Assembly: GCA_963921825.1 (NCBI GenBank)
Contig: OY997589.1
Location: forward strand, 84,118,523 to 84,182,522
Source: Erodium maritimum
Taxonomy: Eukaryota > Streptophyta > Magnoliopsida > Geraniales > Geraniaceae
Length of the DNA: 64,000 bases
Reading direction: 5' to 3'
In this document: positions 11,590-23,686 of the stretch, one piece after another
Layout of the letters: each line of letters begins with the position of its first letter
Numbering within the stretch: position 1 is the stretch's first letter
The notes under the pieces: model-generated
Database searches by the model: none
What the model saw: the letters and a program-made list of their open reading frames with translations, nothing else
Told to the model about the DNA's origin: nothing
Program-made: the position numbers and the translations under genes

Positions 11590-13162
11590 AGATATTGTTA
11601 AGAGTAAAAGAGAGTCATTACAATGTATAGAGTCTCATATGGTCTCTTAAAAAACTCTAGAACAATATGACCCTTAGAAACGGTTTGGAAAAGGCCGTAT
11701 AGGCATGCAGAAAGTAAACTAGAAAAAGGACAAAACTGACGAGGACTGCTCAAGGTGGTGCCTAAACACTGCTTGATCGCATGGAGAGGACTCTTTTCGT
11801 CTTGTGGAGTACAACCGAACCTGAACTCATCAGTAACATAGGGAGGATTGGCTTTCACCAGGGACCCCTCCCAAGATAAGTCTTTAAAGCCACGACCATC
11901 TATCATTCCTACTAGCGGGGTTGCTTCTCAACCCTCTTTTGATCTTCTTGAGTTTCTCCTACAGTGTTCCTCTTCTGGCCCAACTTCCCAAATGAGGAAG
12001 GCAGCTTCCTAAATGGGACAGGTAGCGTCCCAAAATGGGGCAGCCGTTGTCCTGGGCATCCCCTGATGTTCCACCACTACCTGAGGATTAGGTAGGGTAT
12101 GCGAGGTTACAATCATCCCCTTGTCGTGAGACTATGGGGCCTTAGGTAGGATATCTGAGGTCAGTGGCTCGAAACTGAGGGGATATTGTGGTGTTTTTCC
12201 TCAGTTCGTAGCATAGTGCTTCTCTATCTTCATAGGTTGGAATTCCAAGAGGGAGTTATCAAACTGAGGGACTCCTAGGAGTTCCATATTGCATTCCCTG
12301 ATCGAATATCCGAGCCATCCACAGTTGTAACAGAATGTAGGGAGTCGATCACAGGTAAAGGTGACCTGAATCGGATCCCAAAGTTCTTGGAACCTCAGGA
12401 CCATTCTTCGATGAAGGGGTCGGTGAACCTCTACCTAGATACAAACCTTGATAGTTCCACCCCAAAAAAGACCCCACTGATCACAGGGAACATCCACACA
12501 TCCTCCTAGGGCAACGCCAATAACCTCCATATTAGCCTTGGTTCGGACCGATGGTGGGAGACCCCATCCATAAACCCAGAGTTGGATTTGATTCAGCTGG
12601 GGAAGGTCCTAAACCCTTGGATCTAGGATATCCCCCAACAACAAAGAATATCCGTTGAAGCACCACGGTTCATTGTACTTCACCCATTCTTGAGCCTTCT
12701 GATAGTCGAAATAGAACTCATACGTTCCATGCTCCAGATCTTTCACTATTAGCCTTGACGTTGCTCGCCCACATGCTCGAGTGATCACGTTGAGCATAAA
12801 ATCCTTGCGAGGTGGTGTTGTAGATAAAATATGCCCGACCATGCCATGTTTTTTCTGGCGATGATAGTAGGATCTACCGGCATGAAGGGAACGACAACCT
12901 CCAGAGCCTCCTCTTCAATGATAGAACAGACCGAGAAGTCAGCCTGCATGTTGATCATAGAAGGACCCGAGTCTCTAAGAGACACATCACATATAGGCAT
13001 CAACAGACTCATGGAAATAACACTTTCCAGAGTCGGAGGCGCAGTCAGATTGCCCAAAGAGATGGAATTAGGGTTCGGAGCCCTAAAAGCCATCGAACTC
13101 CCGGAAACATGACATTCTGGTTTTAGTGTGACAGCAAGGCTAGGGAGGCAGTTTGCATGCAC
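11590..13162 (-). mobile_element. LINE ORF1 pseudogene (DUF4283 plus CCHC-type knuckle)
   Basis: Reading on the minus strand, 13162-12609 encodes an acidic lead-in (IEEEALEVVVPFMP) and then a DUF4283-like domain (RLIVKDLEHGTYEFYFDYQ, followed by EPWCFNGYSLLL). At about 12600-12400, in broken frame, comes a WGLPPS-like block. The last piece, 12404-12201, has a zinc-knuckle signature, CYNCGWLGYSIREC. The knuckle histidine is a tyrosine, so metal binding is probably lost. This layout is typical of plant L1-type LINE ORF1, a nucleic-acid-binding protein. No ORF2 follows; the stretch down to 11590 instead matches the dispersed repeat at 660-1226 and 39.8-40.4 kb. I infer an internally deleted LINE. 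Confidence 0.6.
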
Positions 13163-14198
13163 CTTCAGTGGTCAGTCAAAATTCCTTCATCAGAAGTTCA
13201 GAAGCCTGTTACAGTTGCAGACTATAAGAGGGCGGTTCTTACCTCACCGAGCCAGATGAGTAACACAAAAGGCAAAGGTATTTTGAATTTCTCGTCTCCG
13301 ATTAGCGAAGTTCCTGACTCTGCTAGCTCGATCCCAAACCCATTGTTGCGTGGGCCTCAAGGCGCTCGGGCTAAGGTTTCAGCTCTTGACCTTCTTCAGT
13401 CGACCAGGCCTTCTTCGGTATACCGGTCATATGCGGCGCGTCGGGTTCCTATTGACAAAGAGAAGGCAGAATGCGAGAGAAAGTGGAAATTGATCAAGGC
13501 CAGCCAGAAACTCTTATCTGGACATCCAGAAGCGGCTGATCAAATCGAAGCTCTCGATTTTGAGCTGGGGGATTCTGTAGATCAGGATTTTCAGGAAGAC
13601 TCGGACGACCAAGGGTCTAGTGAAGGTTTAGAAGTGGGGGACTCTCTCCCAACTTCTTTGCCATTTTAATCAAGTGATATGGAAACAAAAAGAGAAGAAT
13701 TTCAGCCCTTTATTCTTCGTAGTTGTGGCTTCTTGAGTGGTTTCGAGGCTAGAGGCTGTTGAATATCGTTGAATGCTATGAGGTGCTATTTCTGCAGATC
13801 TTGTTTTGAGGATTTAGATCGCCTGCTACTACAATGGGTTTTTTCTTGGAAAGTGTGGGGTTTTGGTGCACGTTTGGTGGTCAATCTTTTGGGTGGGGCC
13901 GAACACTTTTTGTCAGTCTTCGAAGGTTGGGTTGTGGCATCGAAATCCTTGGGGAGGTCGGTTTGGCTCAAGCTTACTGAAGATGGCAGGTGATCTAGTT
14001 CCAGAAGCTTCCGAACAGTGTCAGTAGTTCCTATATTCGAAGACGAAGAAGGCGCAGCTCTTGCGGGGGTCCTGTATTGTTGACTCTTTTTTTGTTTTTT
14101 CCTGTCATGTACCTTGTCTATTGCTTTGCTTTAAGACTTTCGTTGCACGATTCCAGCTGGATTCCTAGCTAATAAAGAATCGCTTATCCAAAAAAAAG
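13157..14198 (+). mobile_element. LINE-like retroposon fragment with A-rich tail
   Basis: An open frame of 170 codons (13157-13669) contains VTVADYKRAVLT, a basic KWKLIKASQKLL segment and an acidic C-terminus. I do not recognise a domain, but the composition and position resemble the C-terminal part of plant LINE ORF1. It is followed by about 500 bp without a frame, an AATAAAG signal near 14171 and an A8 tract at 14191-14198, as in a polyadenylated retroposon. No reverse transcriptase is present. I could not find a matching upstream target duplication, so the left boundary is unknown. Confidence 0.4.
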
Positions 14199-14520
14199 TT
14201 TCGACTTGAGAGGCGTTTCTAGGTCCGACCCCGAAGAAAACACCACCGTCGTCGAGGATGCCATGAGATGTTCTGGAGGAGGAGGAGGAGGAGGAGGGAT
14301 CAGTGGTGAGGGAAATAGTGTGATGATTGGAGGATGATGAGAGTGGGTTGATGCCAGAACCTTGGATTTGCGATTCTTTTTCTCTCAGATAGGTCGGGCG
14401 AAGCTTAAAGGTGAACGTGGAGGCATTATCAAGGCCCTAAAGGTGACAGGAAAGACAGTGATGACAAGGGCCATTCGCTAAGAAGGCGGCGCAGACAACG
14501 TCATGGCAACGAATTGTCAC
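14195..14520 (-). other. Decayed open frame of unknown origin
   Basis: On the minus strand a frame runs from about 14520 with one stop near 14436. It reads Cys/His-rich first (HDVVCAAFLANGPCHHC), then a NASTFTFKLRPTYLREKE block, a serine run from the GGA microsatellite at 14277-14297, and ILDDGGVFFG. It looks like former coding sequence but matches no family I can name. It abuts the A tail of the retroposon at 14198. Confidence 0.25.
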
Positions 14521-15033
14521 AATCAATAGGTGGAACTAAGGTTAAAGATAGATTAGACTAATCTAAAAAAACGCACGCAAACGAACGATTTGATATCTTG
14601 CTAAACCCTTTATACACCAATACACGAAAGTGTACGTATTACACATGGTGTGTTTATATAGATGTCACGCAGTCCAGGTTTTACATAACTATAGTTTCCG
14701 AAAAAGGAAAGAAAACATCTCCATATCCACAAAAAGAACATATGATAAAATAAACATGCATGCCTCCCCAAAAATATAATATATTTCATGATGTTTTTGG
14801 TTCATCTTATTATTGGCATGTATCTTTTTTTCACCCAACCGAACCAACCCTAATGTTCTTTACATGCCCCACTTGTTTCACATATATATATATATGTATA
14901 TAAATATATGCCATACTACCGACATATGAACTCCTCCACATACTTCGGAGTTCGAAACATTACACATCACATGATGAAAGAAACATACTCCATGATATGC
15001 ATGCATGCATGGCATTACATCACATACAACATT

Positions 15034-15099
<66 letters not shown>

Positions 15100-16002
15100 G
15101 AGGCTCCTCCAAACTTTTGTTGGGAAGGAAATTATAAAATCATTTCAAATTACTTAGTATAATCAAATAGAGTATACATATATTTATGAACCTATATAAT
15201 AGGATCAATAAAGTGTACATATTTAGACCCATCTTTTGGTCAGTAAATTGTATATTTCAATACAACTGTCTGTTTAAAATATAAAATTATAATTAAACTA
15301 TTAAGTATTATTTCTTGTTTTTAGTTGAGTTGGTTTGGAAAACCAGATTTATGATAAACATAAATTCCAATTCTAAAAATATATTATTTATTTACTACTT
15401 GTACTAGGTCTCCTTTTATTATCTTTTTCTCAATAAGATATCTCATACTCTAAATAATTTATATCCAAACTCGTGAAAAAACCTTTCGTAAAACAATAGA
15501 AATATAAAACTACGTCGATGTTATCACCAAAAAATCAACCCTTCTGCACGTGAATTCACATATTTGCACAAGAAGTTCGTTGTCATCAGTCGAAATTATC
15601 GAAGTTAAACATTAAAGAAGTGACGGTTTATCAGAAACACGATCATGTTTAAATATTTACACAAGAACTTTGACATCATTAATCGAAATTAACGAAAATC
15701 ATAGTCGGATTCGTGGAGAGGGGTTAATAACATTTTAGTAACCATACTCCATAACATGCATGCGTTACATGTGTTACGTTACATAGAACAAGGAAATATA
15801 TATTTATATTAAAGCTACGAACTAAGAACAAGTTGTTAAAATGCAAACACATGACGATCACAGACCAGCCACAAATCTCCTCACGAAGAACAGTTAAAAG
15901 CTAATTAATAAAGCGACAGACAAAAAAGATCAACAAAACACCCTATGATTAATAACCTAATTAATTTTATTCCACTTCCGAGGCACGGACCACGATGATC
16001 CC
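14521..16002. other. 3' flank of the P450 gene, AT-rich
   Basis: No gene is seen. The interval holds AT-rich DNA, the (AT)n microsatellite and, next to 16003, the likely 3' UTR of the CYP78A gene. Stop-rich in all frames apart from microsatellite-driven ones. Confidence 0.5.
15037..15096. repeat. (AT)n microsatellite, 30 units
   Basis: An uninterrupted AT dinucleotide tract of 60 bp, likely to be length-polymorphic. Confidence 0.95.
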
Positions 16003-17641
16003 CTACGTGCCGGTCCTCGGAACAGCCCTGCACACCAACGGCTTCTCCATCTCCAACGACAGCTTCAGCACCTCCGTCAAGTCAACTCCGTCGCCGGTGA
16101 AACTTAAGCTCTGGAGGAGCTGAGCCAGCCAGAGGTGGACCGTCGCCAGACCCATCGCCTTCCCGGGGCAGACCCGACGACCCGACCCGAACGGGGCCAA
16201 CCGGAGATCCGAACCCATTATGCTGACGTCATCGGTCATGAAACGATCCGGGTTGAAGGAATCCGGGTCGGGCCAGATCGACCCGTCGTGGGTTATGGAC
16301 CACATGTTGACCATAGCTGTGGTGCCGGCGGGGATGAAGTGGCCGGCGACATGGACGTCGTGGACGGCGAGGCGGGCCCAGGAGAGGAGCGGGCCGGGCG
16401 GGTGGACGCGGAGGGTCTCCTTGACGATGGATTGGAGGTAAGGGAGGTTCGGGACGTCGGCGTCGGAGACGGGCCTTGACGGCGACCCGACGACCCGGTC
16501 GATTTCGGATTGTGCTTTGGATTGAATCTCTGGGTGGAGGACCATTCGGGCGAGAATCCATTCCAATAAGATCGCGACGGTATCGGTCCCGCGAAAGATC
16601 ATTTCCTGGTTGAGGACAAACATCAAACACCTGGTGGGCATAAAAAAAAGGGGACACAAACACAACAGAGACAGAACAAAAATGGAATGTTGAAATTACC
16701 CAGAGAACAGCGATCATGTCGGAGTCGGTGAGCTTGTCTTCCTTCTCCAGATCAAGCAGAACGTCGACGAAATCGTCAATGTCGCCGCCGGCGACCCTTT
16801 TAACGCGGTGGTCTTGTATGATTTTCTCGACGAAGACGTTCACTTTCGCCACCATGGCCTTGCACCGCCGCCTGACGCCTTGGAGGTCGAGTAATCCGAG
16901 GATCGGGAAATGGTCGCTCCAGTTGAAGATTCCGAGGAGCTCGTAGCCTTCGGCGACGAGCTTCTCGAGCTCGGCTCCGTCGCCGGAATTGAAATCGTAG
17001 CTCCGGCCGAAGACGGTTTTCATTACATTGTTGAGAGACCCGAAATGAAGTACCCTCTTGACCTCCACCTCGCCGGAGGCGACCATCGAGTTTCGGATCT
17101 CCGCCACCATTTTAAGGCCGATCTCGCGGCGGAACTCGCCGGAATCGGAGACCCGCCGGGGACTGAACAGATGGGTCGCCGAGATCCTCCTCAGATTCCT
17201 CCAGTATTCTCCGTACGGAGCGAAACCCATGGCCCGATGGAAGAGGAGCTCGTACGCCGACTCCTTCACCGGCCGGTCGGCAAAGGCGGAGCTGCCGAGA
17301 ATCTCCCTCGCCGTCTCCGGGTGGCTCGAGATCACGAACCGAGTCAACCCGACGGAGAAGCCCATCAACGGCACAGCATCGAACTTCCTCGCGAGCTTCG
17401 CGAGGACCCTGTGCGGCGTCGACCCAGTGAACACACTAACCAACCCAGTAACCGGAAACCCTGACGGCCCCGGAATCGCCGCCGGAGTCCGCTTCTTCGA
17501 CAGGGCCCAGGCGAGGCCTCCCGGAGCTAGCCAGTACCCGAAAACGGCGACGACGAGCACCAGGCCGATGACAACTTCGATTCGTAGCAGCTCGGAGCGA
17601 GCCACCTCAGGAAAGAGAACTATCTGGAAACCAGACGACAT
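16003..17641 (-). CDS. CYP78A5: Cytochrome P450 CYP78A5/KLUH-type monooxygenase
   Basis: Two exons, 17641-16700 and 16605-16003, are separated by a 94-bp GT-AG intron in phase 0 directly after AVLW, giving 514 aa (Arabidopsis CYP78A5 is about the same length). The protein has an N-terminal membrane anchor (about residues 22-40), a proline-rich hinge PGPSGFP, an I-helix GTDTV (320-324), the ExxR motif ETLR (377-380), PDSFNPDRF and the haem loop [10 protein letters not shown] with Cys460. FGSLNNVM and [16 protein letters not shown]-like blocks (here [17 protein letters not shown]) are hallmarks of CYP78A5 rather than of P450s in general. The family is ER-bound. In Arabidopsis, KLUH acts non-cell-autonomously to prolong organ growth; its substrate is unsettled. 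The gene looks fully functional and is markedly GC-rich compared with its flanks. CYP78A7 or another CYP78A member is the main alternative name. Confidence 0.93.
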
Positions 17642-17744
17642 TCCGGTGACGGAGCTCTCGCCGGAATTGGGATGCGAAAGAACAGAGAGAGTCTGAGATT
17701 TTAGAGAGAAGTGTTTGTTGGAGAGACGAAGAGTGTGTGCGCTG

Positions 17745-17751
17745 TTAAATA
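17745..17751 (-). promoter_or_regulatory. Candidate TATA box of the CYP78A gene
   Basis: On the minus strand this reads TATTTAA, about 105 bp upstream of the ATG at 17641. It would place transcription start near 17715 and leave a pyrimidine-rich short leader. Sequence-only inference. Confidence 0.4.
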
Positions 17752-18084
17752 GGAGAAGAAAATGGGGCGGTTTTAAAATTAATTAACCGTGGTTACTGAT
17801 TTTTTTTAACCGTGGTTAAAGTCATTTGATATTCGGGGTTAAAAGACGATTCAGTTTTGTGGTGACGACGTCGGTTTTGGGTCCCACTTGCTATGATGAG
17901 GTGATCTGCACTGTTGGTTTGGGGTTATGGAGGTCTTGCGGTGCAAGGGAAAAAACCCTGGTTTGGGTTCACGTGTATGCTATTGTTCGAAAATAGTTTG
18001 TAAAAAGAGATCGTGTCACCTACGAAAGAGAATATGAGAGAAAAAATGGAATGTCTATCTCTCGTAAGAAGAATGATGTTATTT

Positions 18085-18900
18085 TTAACACTTTATAGCA
18101 AATGGTTGGCGAGTAAGGACCGAAGGACTCATCGGAATGTACGAAATGAGAGCCTCCAGTTCTTCTTCCTCAAGCGAGTAGGAAGAGAGGTCATCTTGAG
18201 AACTGGTTAGGCTGACTTCGAGAGATTCCAACGATGATGATGTCTCCGGGACAGAATTGGCTTCACGCGGCTTGGACACCCGTCGACGACGAACTACGTC
18301 CGGAGGCGTGGTAAACAATGACGAGATCATAGGAACTCTCGCCGCATTAGGGATCAGGGGTCCTTCAATCAACGCCTCCAAGACCATTCTCCCGTCGTCC
18401 ACCATTGGAGCTTTCCCATAGAGAGAATCTCTACACAGTGGAGACAGCAAGGCCTCGCTGAGTAGAACCAACCAACATCGAAGGCAACGAGGCTTCGCAT
18501 GGGCTAGAAGCAACAACCAGTGGTAACGGCGTGACTTTGCCAAGGCTAGGAGCGGCCGGTGATTTACTTGTAGAGGAAACAACTGTTCAATCTTTACTGG
18601 GCGGCCTCTCCGTGGCTTTACTAACAGAGTAGAGGACCCAGAGAGAACGATACGATCGTCGTTGATTGAGGCGTCTGCAATATCGCAGAGAATGGTGGGG
18701 GGAAAAGAAGCTGAAAGGGTGTCTCAGCTAGGGTTTGTTACGACCTCCTTCGGCGTCGAGTCTTTAAAAGAGACTCCACCATTGATGAAGGGCGAAGAGG
18801 AGGGATTTCCGAGAAGCACATGGATAAAGGCGGCGATGGGACATGACCGGTAGGTGAGGTAGGCTTGTCGGGGTGACGACAGGAACAAGAAGCTTCATAG
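18085..18900 (-). pseudogene. LINE ORF1-like N-terminal fragment (tentative)
   Basis: The minus-strand frame 18582-18085 ends with a serine-rich acidic stretch and EEEELEALISYIPMSPSVL. This resembles IEEEALEVVVPFMPVDPTII in the LINE ORF1 at 13.1 kb, just before its DUF4283 domain. The RNA-binding domain itself is not present, so this is a truncated piece. From 18600 to 18900 I see no recognisable frame. The fragment lies only about 0.4 kb upstream of the P450 start. Confidence 0.3.
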
Positions 18901-19439
18901 ATAACTAGGACTAGGGTTTACTCGGGAAGAGGCTCTCGACAGGTTTTAGCGCGATCAAATTTTCGTAAAAAATGATGTTAGTAAGTTAATAGATGAGGAA
19001 TATTAGTATGAATATATTAAAAAAAAACAAAATATATCATGTTGTGGATGTTTGGAACAAGAAAATTTGGGACAAAGTGTTATCGATAGTCGGGCAGCCG
19101 TTTGAATACTGCTTCGCCTACTAGTTGTTGTTACATTCATTTTGTACACAATATTGCGAAATCGAATAAGGTACCAATGAATGAATGACAGTATGATCGT
19201 ATACATCGAGAAAGACATTTTTTTTATTGTATTGACAAACTAAGTGTTTCACAATATTTTCTAAATATGAAATATCAACATCGCATTTTGTAATAATTAG
19301 TCATATATTCGTTTTTTTATATGATATTAATATTAGTTTATATTATTTTAATGTTATTTATTGTCAATAAAAAATAAATGTCCCTTGCTCAAAAATAGAG
19401 AGGGTCTCGATTTATAATATTATGTCTTGTGGAGTTATA
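18901..19439. other. Intergenic, nothing recognised
   Basis: AT-rich sequence without a convincing frame, repeat or signal. Confidence 0.4.
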
Positions 19440-22400
19440 GGTAACCATGACTTCGCCTTTGCCCCGTTAAATGGGGCCTCGGGAGGTGTGATATTTATTT
19501 AGAACACGCTATTGTTTAAGGTCCTTATGTGTTCCTCGCAAGGAAATATGTTTTTCTGGTCAGGTAAGCATCTTCCATCCGGGAAGCCAGTCACGATCTT
19601 TAATATCTATGCTCTTTCCACCTCTACAGCTCGCGACGAGAGTTATGGTCTCTCCTCTCATCTGCTATTCCTTTTTTTTGACCACTGCTTGGTTATACCT
19701 GATGATTTCAACACGGATGTAACCTTAGATGAGGTGTCATCGGGTAGCAGAGTTCATGTAGATGGTGGTGATTTTGTTGATTTCATCTCGCCATCTGGTT
19801 TAGTCGACCTCCTTGTTTATAATAGGAAATGCACCTGGTATGGACCTCGATCTTGTTGTAGTTGCATCGATCGGTTCCTCCTATCCACAGAGATGTTTGA
19901 CTTCTTTTTGAACCTCGTTTAATCTGGCCTCACGCGGTTGTTCTCAAACCACTTACTTATTATGTTGACTTACTTTGAGATAGATTGAGGTTCTTGTACG
20001 TTTCACTTCATTTTGGTATGGGTAGACCATGAAGGATTCCTGCCTTTTGTTGAGCGATATTGGGCGTCTTATTCGGATGTTAGGGAACCCCACTATGTTC
20101 TATGGTCAAAGTTCAAGCGTCTTCGTCATGATCTTCATAGTTGGAACACTACCGTTTTTGGCCATTTAGACACAATTCCCGGCGACCTAGAGTATAAAGC
20201 AGCGGTCTTTGATGTGCTAGAGGATTCTCGGGCACTCACCGAAGAGGAGCTTTCTGATAGGACCTCTTGTGATACTCAACTTCAATCTAAAGTTGGAGAA
20301 CGCGTCGTTTTATGGAGGCAAAAGTCCTGCTTCAAGTGGGCCTTGCAATACACTTATTTTCACAAGGTGCCAAACAGCATAGCGATTAGGAATCTCATCA
20401 CCACGGTTGTAGTGGATGGGATTGAGCACTCGGACCCCGTTTCTGCCAAAGGATCTATTGCTTCGCATTTTGCTTCTAAGTTTTATTCTCACATGAGAGA
20501 GAGTTTCAGGCTTCTCATTCTACCTTTCTCATCCCTCTCTCGTGTAGATGCAATTCATTTGGAGCGTCCTTTTTCTGGGGGGGATTCGTTTTGCTATCTC
20601 CTTTTACGACAGAGATAAAGCCCCAAGTCCGGACGGGTTCAATCTCCTCTTTTTTAGGATCGTTTGGCACATTATTCGGGATGACTTTATAAGCTTTGTC
20701 CACTACTTTTTCACCACGAGTCTTCTCGATAAAGGACTGAATTCTAGCTTTATTACCCTAATTCCTAAATTAGCTTGCCCTAGGGAGTTCTCTGAGTTTT
20801 GGGCCATTAGCCATACCATTTTCAATTATAAGGTTATAGTCAAAACTCTCTCCCTCCGTCTTCGCTCTGTCATAGGTAGTCTTATCAGCGATACCAAATC
20901 GTCTTGCATTTAGGGTCACCTACTTGTGGATAGTGTGATGGTGGACAACGAGGTCTTAGATGATATTCTTCGTTAGAAGAGACGTGCGACTTTGGTCAAA
21001 CTTGATTTCGAGAAAGCCTTTGACAAGGTCGATTGGTTGTATCTTAAGCGGATAATGCTTGTTATGGATTTTGGGTTTTGATGGATTATGTGGATTTTTT
21101 CTTGCCTTGAGAGCCACTCCTCCGTCCTTATTAATGGTTCTCTGTCTACTCAGTTTCTCGTTCTTCGAGCGTTCGCCTATCTCCCCCTTCTTGTTCGTTA
21201 TAGCCGCTGAAGGCCTCCATCAGCTCTTTGAAAACGATATTAGATTGAGCTTATTCAGTGGAGTTCAGATTGGAGCTGACATCTGAGTCTCCCACTTCAG
21301 TTTGCGGATGACACATTGCTATTTTTTGAGGGTGATACCCTACAGCTTTACCACGTTTGTTTGCTGCTTCATTGTTTTGAGCCGATATCGGGGTTGCATA
21401 CCAACTTTGAAAAGTCCATTCTTCTGACCTTTGGTATTGATAAGTCCTCCATTTTTTATCTCTCCTTGACCTTGGGTTACGATTTGGGTCTTCTTCCCAT
21501 TACTTATCTGGGTTTTCAGCTTTGAGCTAACCCAAGACATGTTCCTTTTAGAGACTGGTTAATTCCAAGTTCCGGGCGAGACTTAGGGTGTGGCAAGCTC
21601 GTCTTCTCTCTTTTGGGGGTCGCCTCATATTAATTCGGTCTACTCTAGCCAGCCTCCCAATCTATTACATGTTAGTTTTTCGATCCCCAAAACAAGTTTT
21701 GCTTCTCATGGAGAGGAACTAGCGACGCCTCGTTTAGGCTTCCACTTCGACCAGGGGTTGTTTGGCCAAAGTTAGTTGGGATAGAGTGTGTCATTCCAAG
21801 TTATAAGGAGGTCTTGGTATCCGTAACCTGGAAGCGATGAACAAGAGCTTGCTTCTGAAGTGGTGGAAGCGGTTTGCCACGAAACGGACTTCCTTATGTC
21901 GGAGGGTGTTATGTACTTATCATTGCTGGGTCGATTCCGAGTGGAATCTCTCTTGTCTTCCGTTCACCCATCGCTTCTCTTCTTTGAATCTTCGTCATAT
22001 TGCTCATCTAGCTTAAGATCCTCGTCCGGTGTAAGGGTATGGTTGTTACATTCGTTTTGTGGGAGGATGCTTAGGGCATAGATGTTCCTTTTTCAACTTT
22101 TTTTCCTCGCCTTTACATCTTGTTGGTGGAGCAAGGTCAACTGGATATTCACACATAGGGCACAACAAAAGACCCACCGGGTTCGGGAAACCCCTTGCCA
22201 CCCGGTGGGTCTTTTGGGGTACGGTGACTGCAAGAATCTTGGTCTCGTCTTAAAATTTTGGGATTATGGTTTTTTTGGTTAGCTCGGTATGCCAAAATTT
22301 TCCAAGGAGCTTCGATCCCTGATCTGTTTATCATTCTTCAGAGAATCCAGTTTGTGGCGCTTACGTTGCTTCAAGCGGAATGGCGAGCCTTGTCTCTTAG

Positions 22401-22670
22401 CTCCTGGATGGTGTCACCAATTCATGCTCTCTCAGCCTGCTTGAGCTCTTCTTCTCCCTTACTTCCTTCTTTCTTTTTCTTCCTCCCTTCTGTTCGGTGT
22501 GTCTCTTTCGGCCCTTTCGGGTTTTGTAGACATTTTTATATCTTTTTGTTGAATTGGTGGTTTGTGGTTTTCTTTCCGAAACTTACATCACTTTTTAATG
22601 CATTATTTATTTTGTGATTAAAACAATGGTTTTTCTTCTACCTTAGTGCTCTCTTAATAAAGACGCTCTT
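19440..22670 (+). mobile_element. Decayed L1-type LINE (endonuclease and reverse transcriptase)
   Basis: The order is that of ORF2 of a plant L1-type LINE. An APE endonuclease remnant lies at 19450-19920 (NIYALSTST, DFNTDVTLDE, then a YNRKCTWYG block). The linker at 20013-20500 has LWSKFKRLRHDLHSWN and LWRQKSCFKWAL. The reverse transcriptase spans 20600-21540, with KAPSPDGFNLLFF, LVKLDFEKAFDKVDW (20995-21039) and the catalytic FADD block at 21301-21312. A zf-RVT-like tail region follows to about 22300. The frame is broken by several stops and frameshifts, so the element is dead. A frameless 3' part ends near an AATAAAG signal at about 22658. The left end is not precisely defined. Confidence 0.8.
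22166..22216. repeat. 17-bp perfect inverted repeat inside the LINE
   Basis: The arm 22166-22182 (CAAAAGACCCACCGGGT) is exactly complementary to 22200-22216, with a 17-bp spacer. It lies in the former LINE coding region. Confidence 0.75.
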
Positions 22671-23686
22671 ATCTGTATGAATTTCATATTCTCTCACTGT
22701 GTTTTAATATCACTTTAAATTTGATAATAATCATGATATGGTTAAGTTAGAGAAATATATTTTTTGTGTGTTCAATCAAATATAAAAATGTAAAAATGTA
22801 ATAAGGGAGAATTAGATTTCTTAAGTTGTTTTTTTATAAAATATAAAGAAAACCAGATATTACATGAACACCTCATTTTAAGATAATAATATAGAAATAT
22901 GAAATCATCTTGGAAATGATAGTTTCTCTATATACTAAAGGTGCGAGATTTCATTAAACTTCAGCAAGAACAATACATTTTGGTGCACTAGGAAGGTTTC
23001 CTGACCAATGAAGAACTGGCATAGTTATTGTCTCTTTGGCTAGCCCGTGAACCGCTTTGTTCGTAGTTTTTTTACAAATTGGAGGGACATTCTCTCGTTT
23101 TGAGCCAACATAATATGGATATGCCTAATAATAGCACCCACGAGGGAGGCTAGGGGTCCCTTGCATTGATCATGTTCAGGAGGACTTAAGAATCAGATCG
23201 AATAATAATTGGGCATGTACCCAAAGAAACTGTATTGCGTAGCGTCGTTCCAATGGAATATGCCTCAATCATGATCAGGGACCAGCACCCCGCAAGGATC
23301 CCGTTTGTAGTTAAACTCATTGTGTCGTCACATGATCGAGTTAAGAGGCCCTAGGTCGATTGATCTGAGTCCTGGAAGGTGGCGTCGTCCACATTAATAT
23401 CCCATGTACCTTCCGGAGGCGCAATCCATCTAGTTGGCCACCGAGGGCGAACTTGGGTAAGCGACAAAACACTAGTTGTTTCCTCCCACCAAGCTATGAC
23501 TTGGGTACGTGCAACCGAGATTACACCTATGGCAGTAGGCGTGACCCCTTTGCACATCAAGGCATTCTTGACTTTCCATATCTACCATAGCACATTAAGA
23601 ATCTCTACTGTCTGGCCCTTGTTTGTGCTTGTCACCATGGATTCCCACCAAGCCTCAAAGTCCATAGTAGGCGCTGGTGGTGGAAG

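Noticed and set aside
16135-17696. Several long plus-strand open frames opposite the P450 gene
   Set aside because: They are antisense shadows produced by the GC-rich CYP78A exons. The minus-strand protein explains the region fully.
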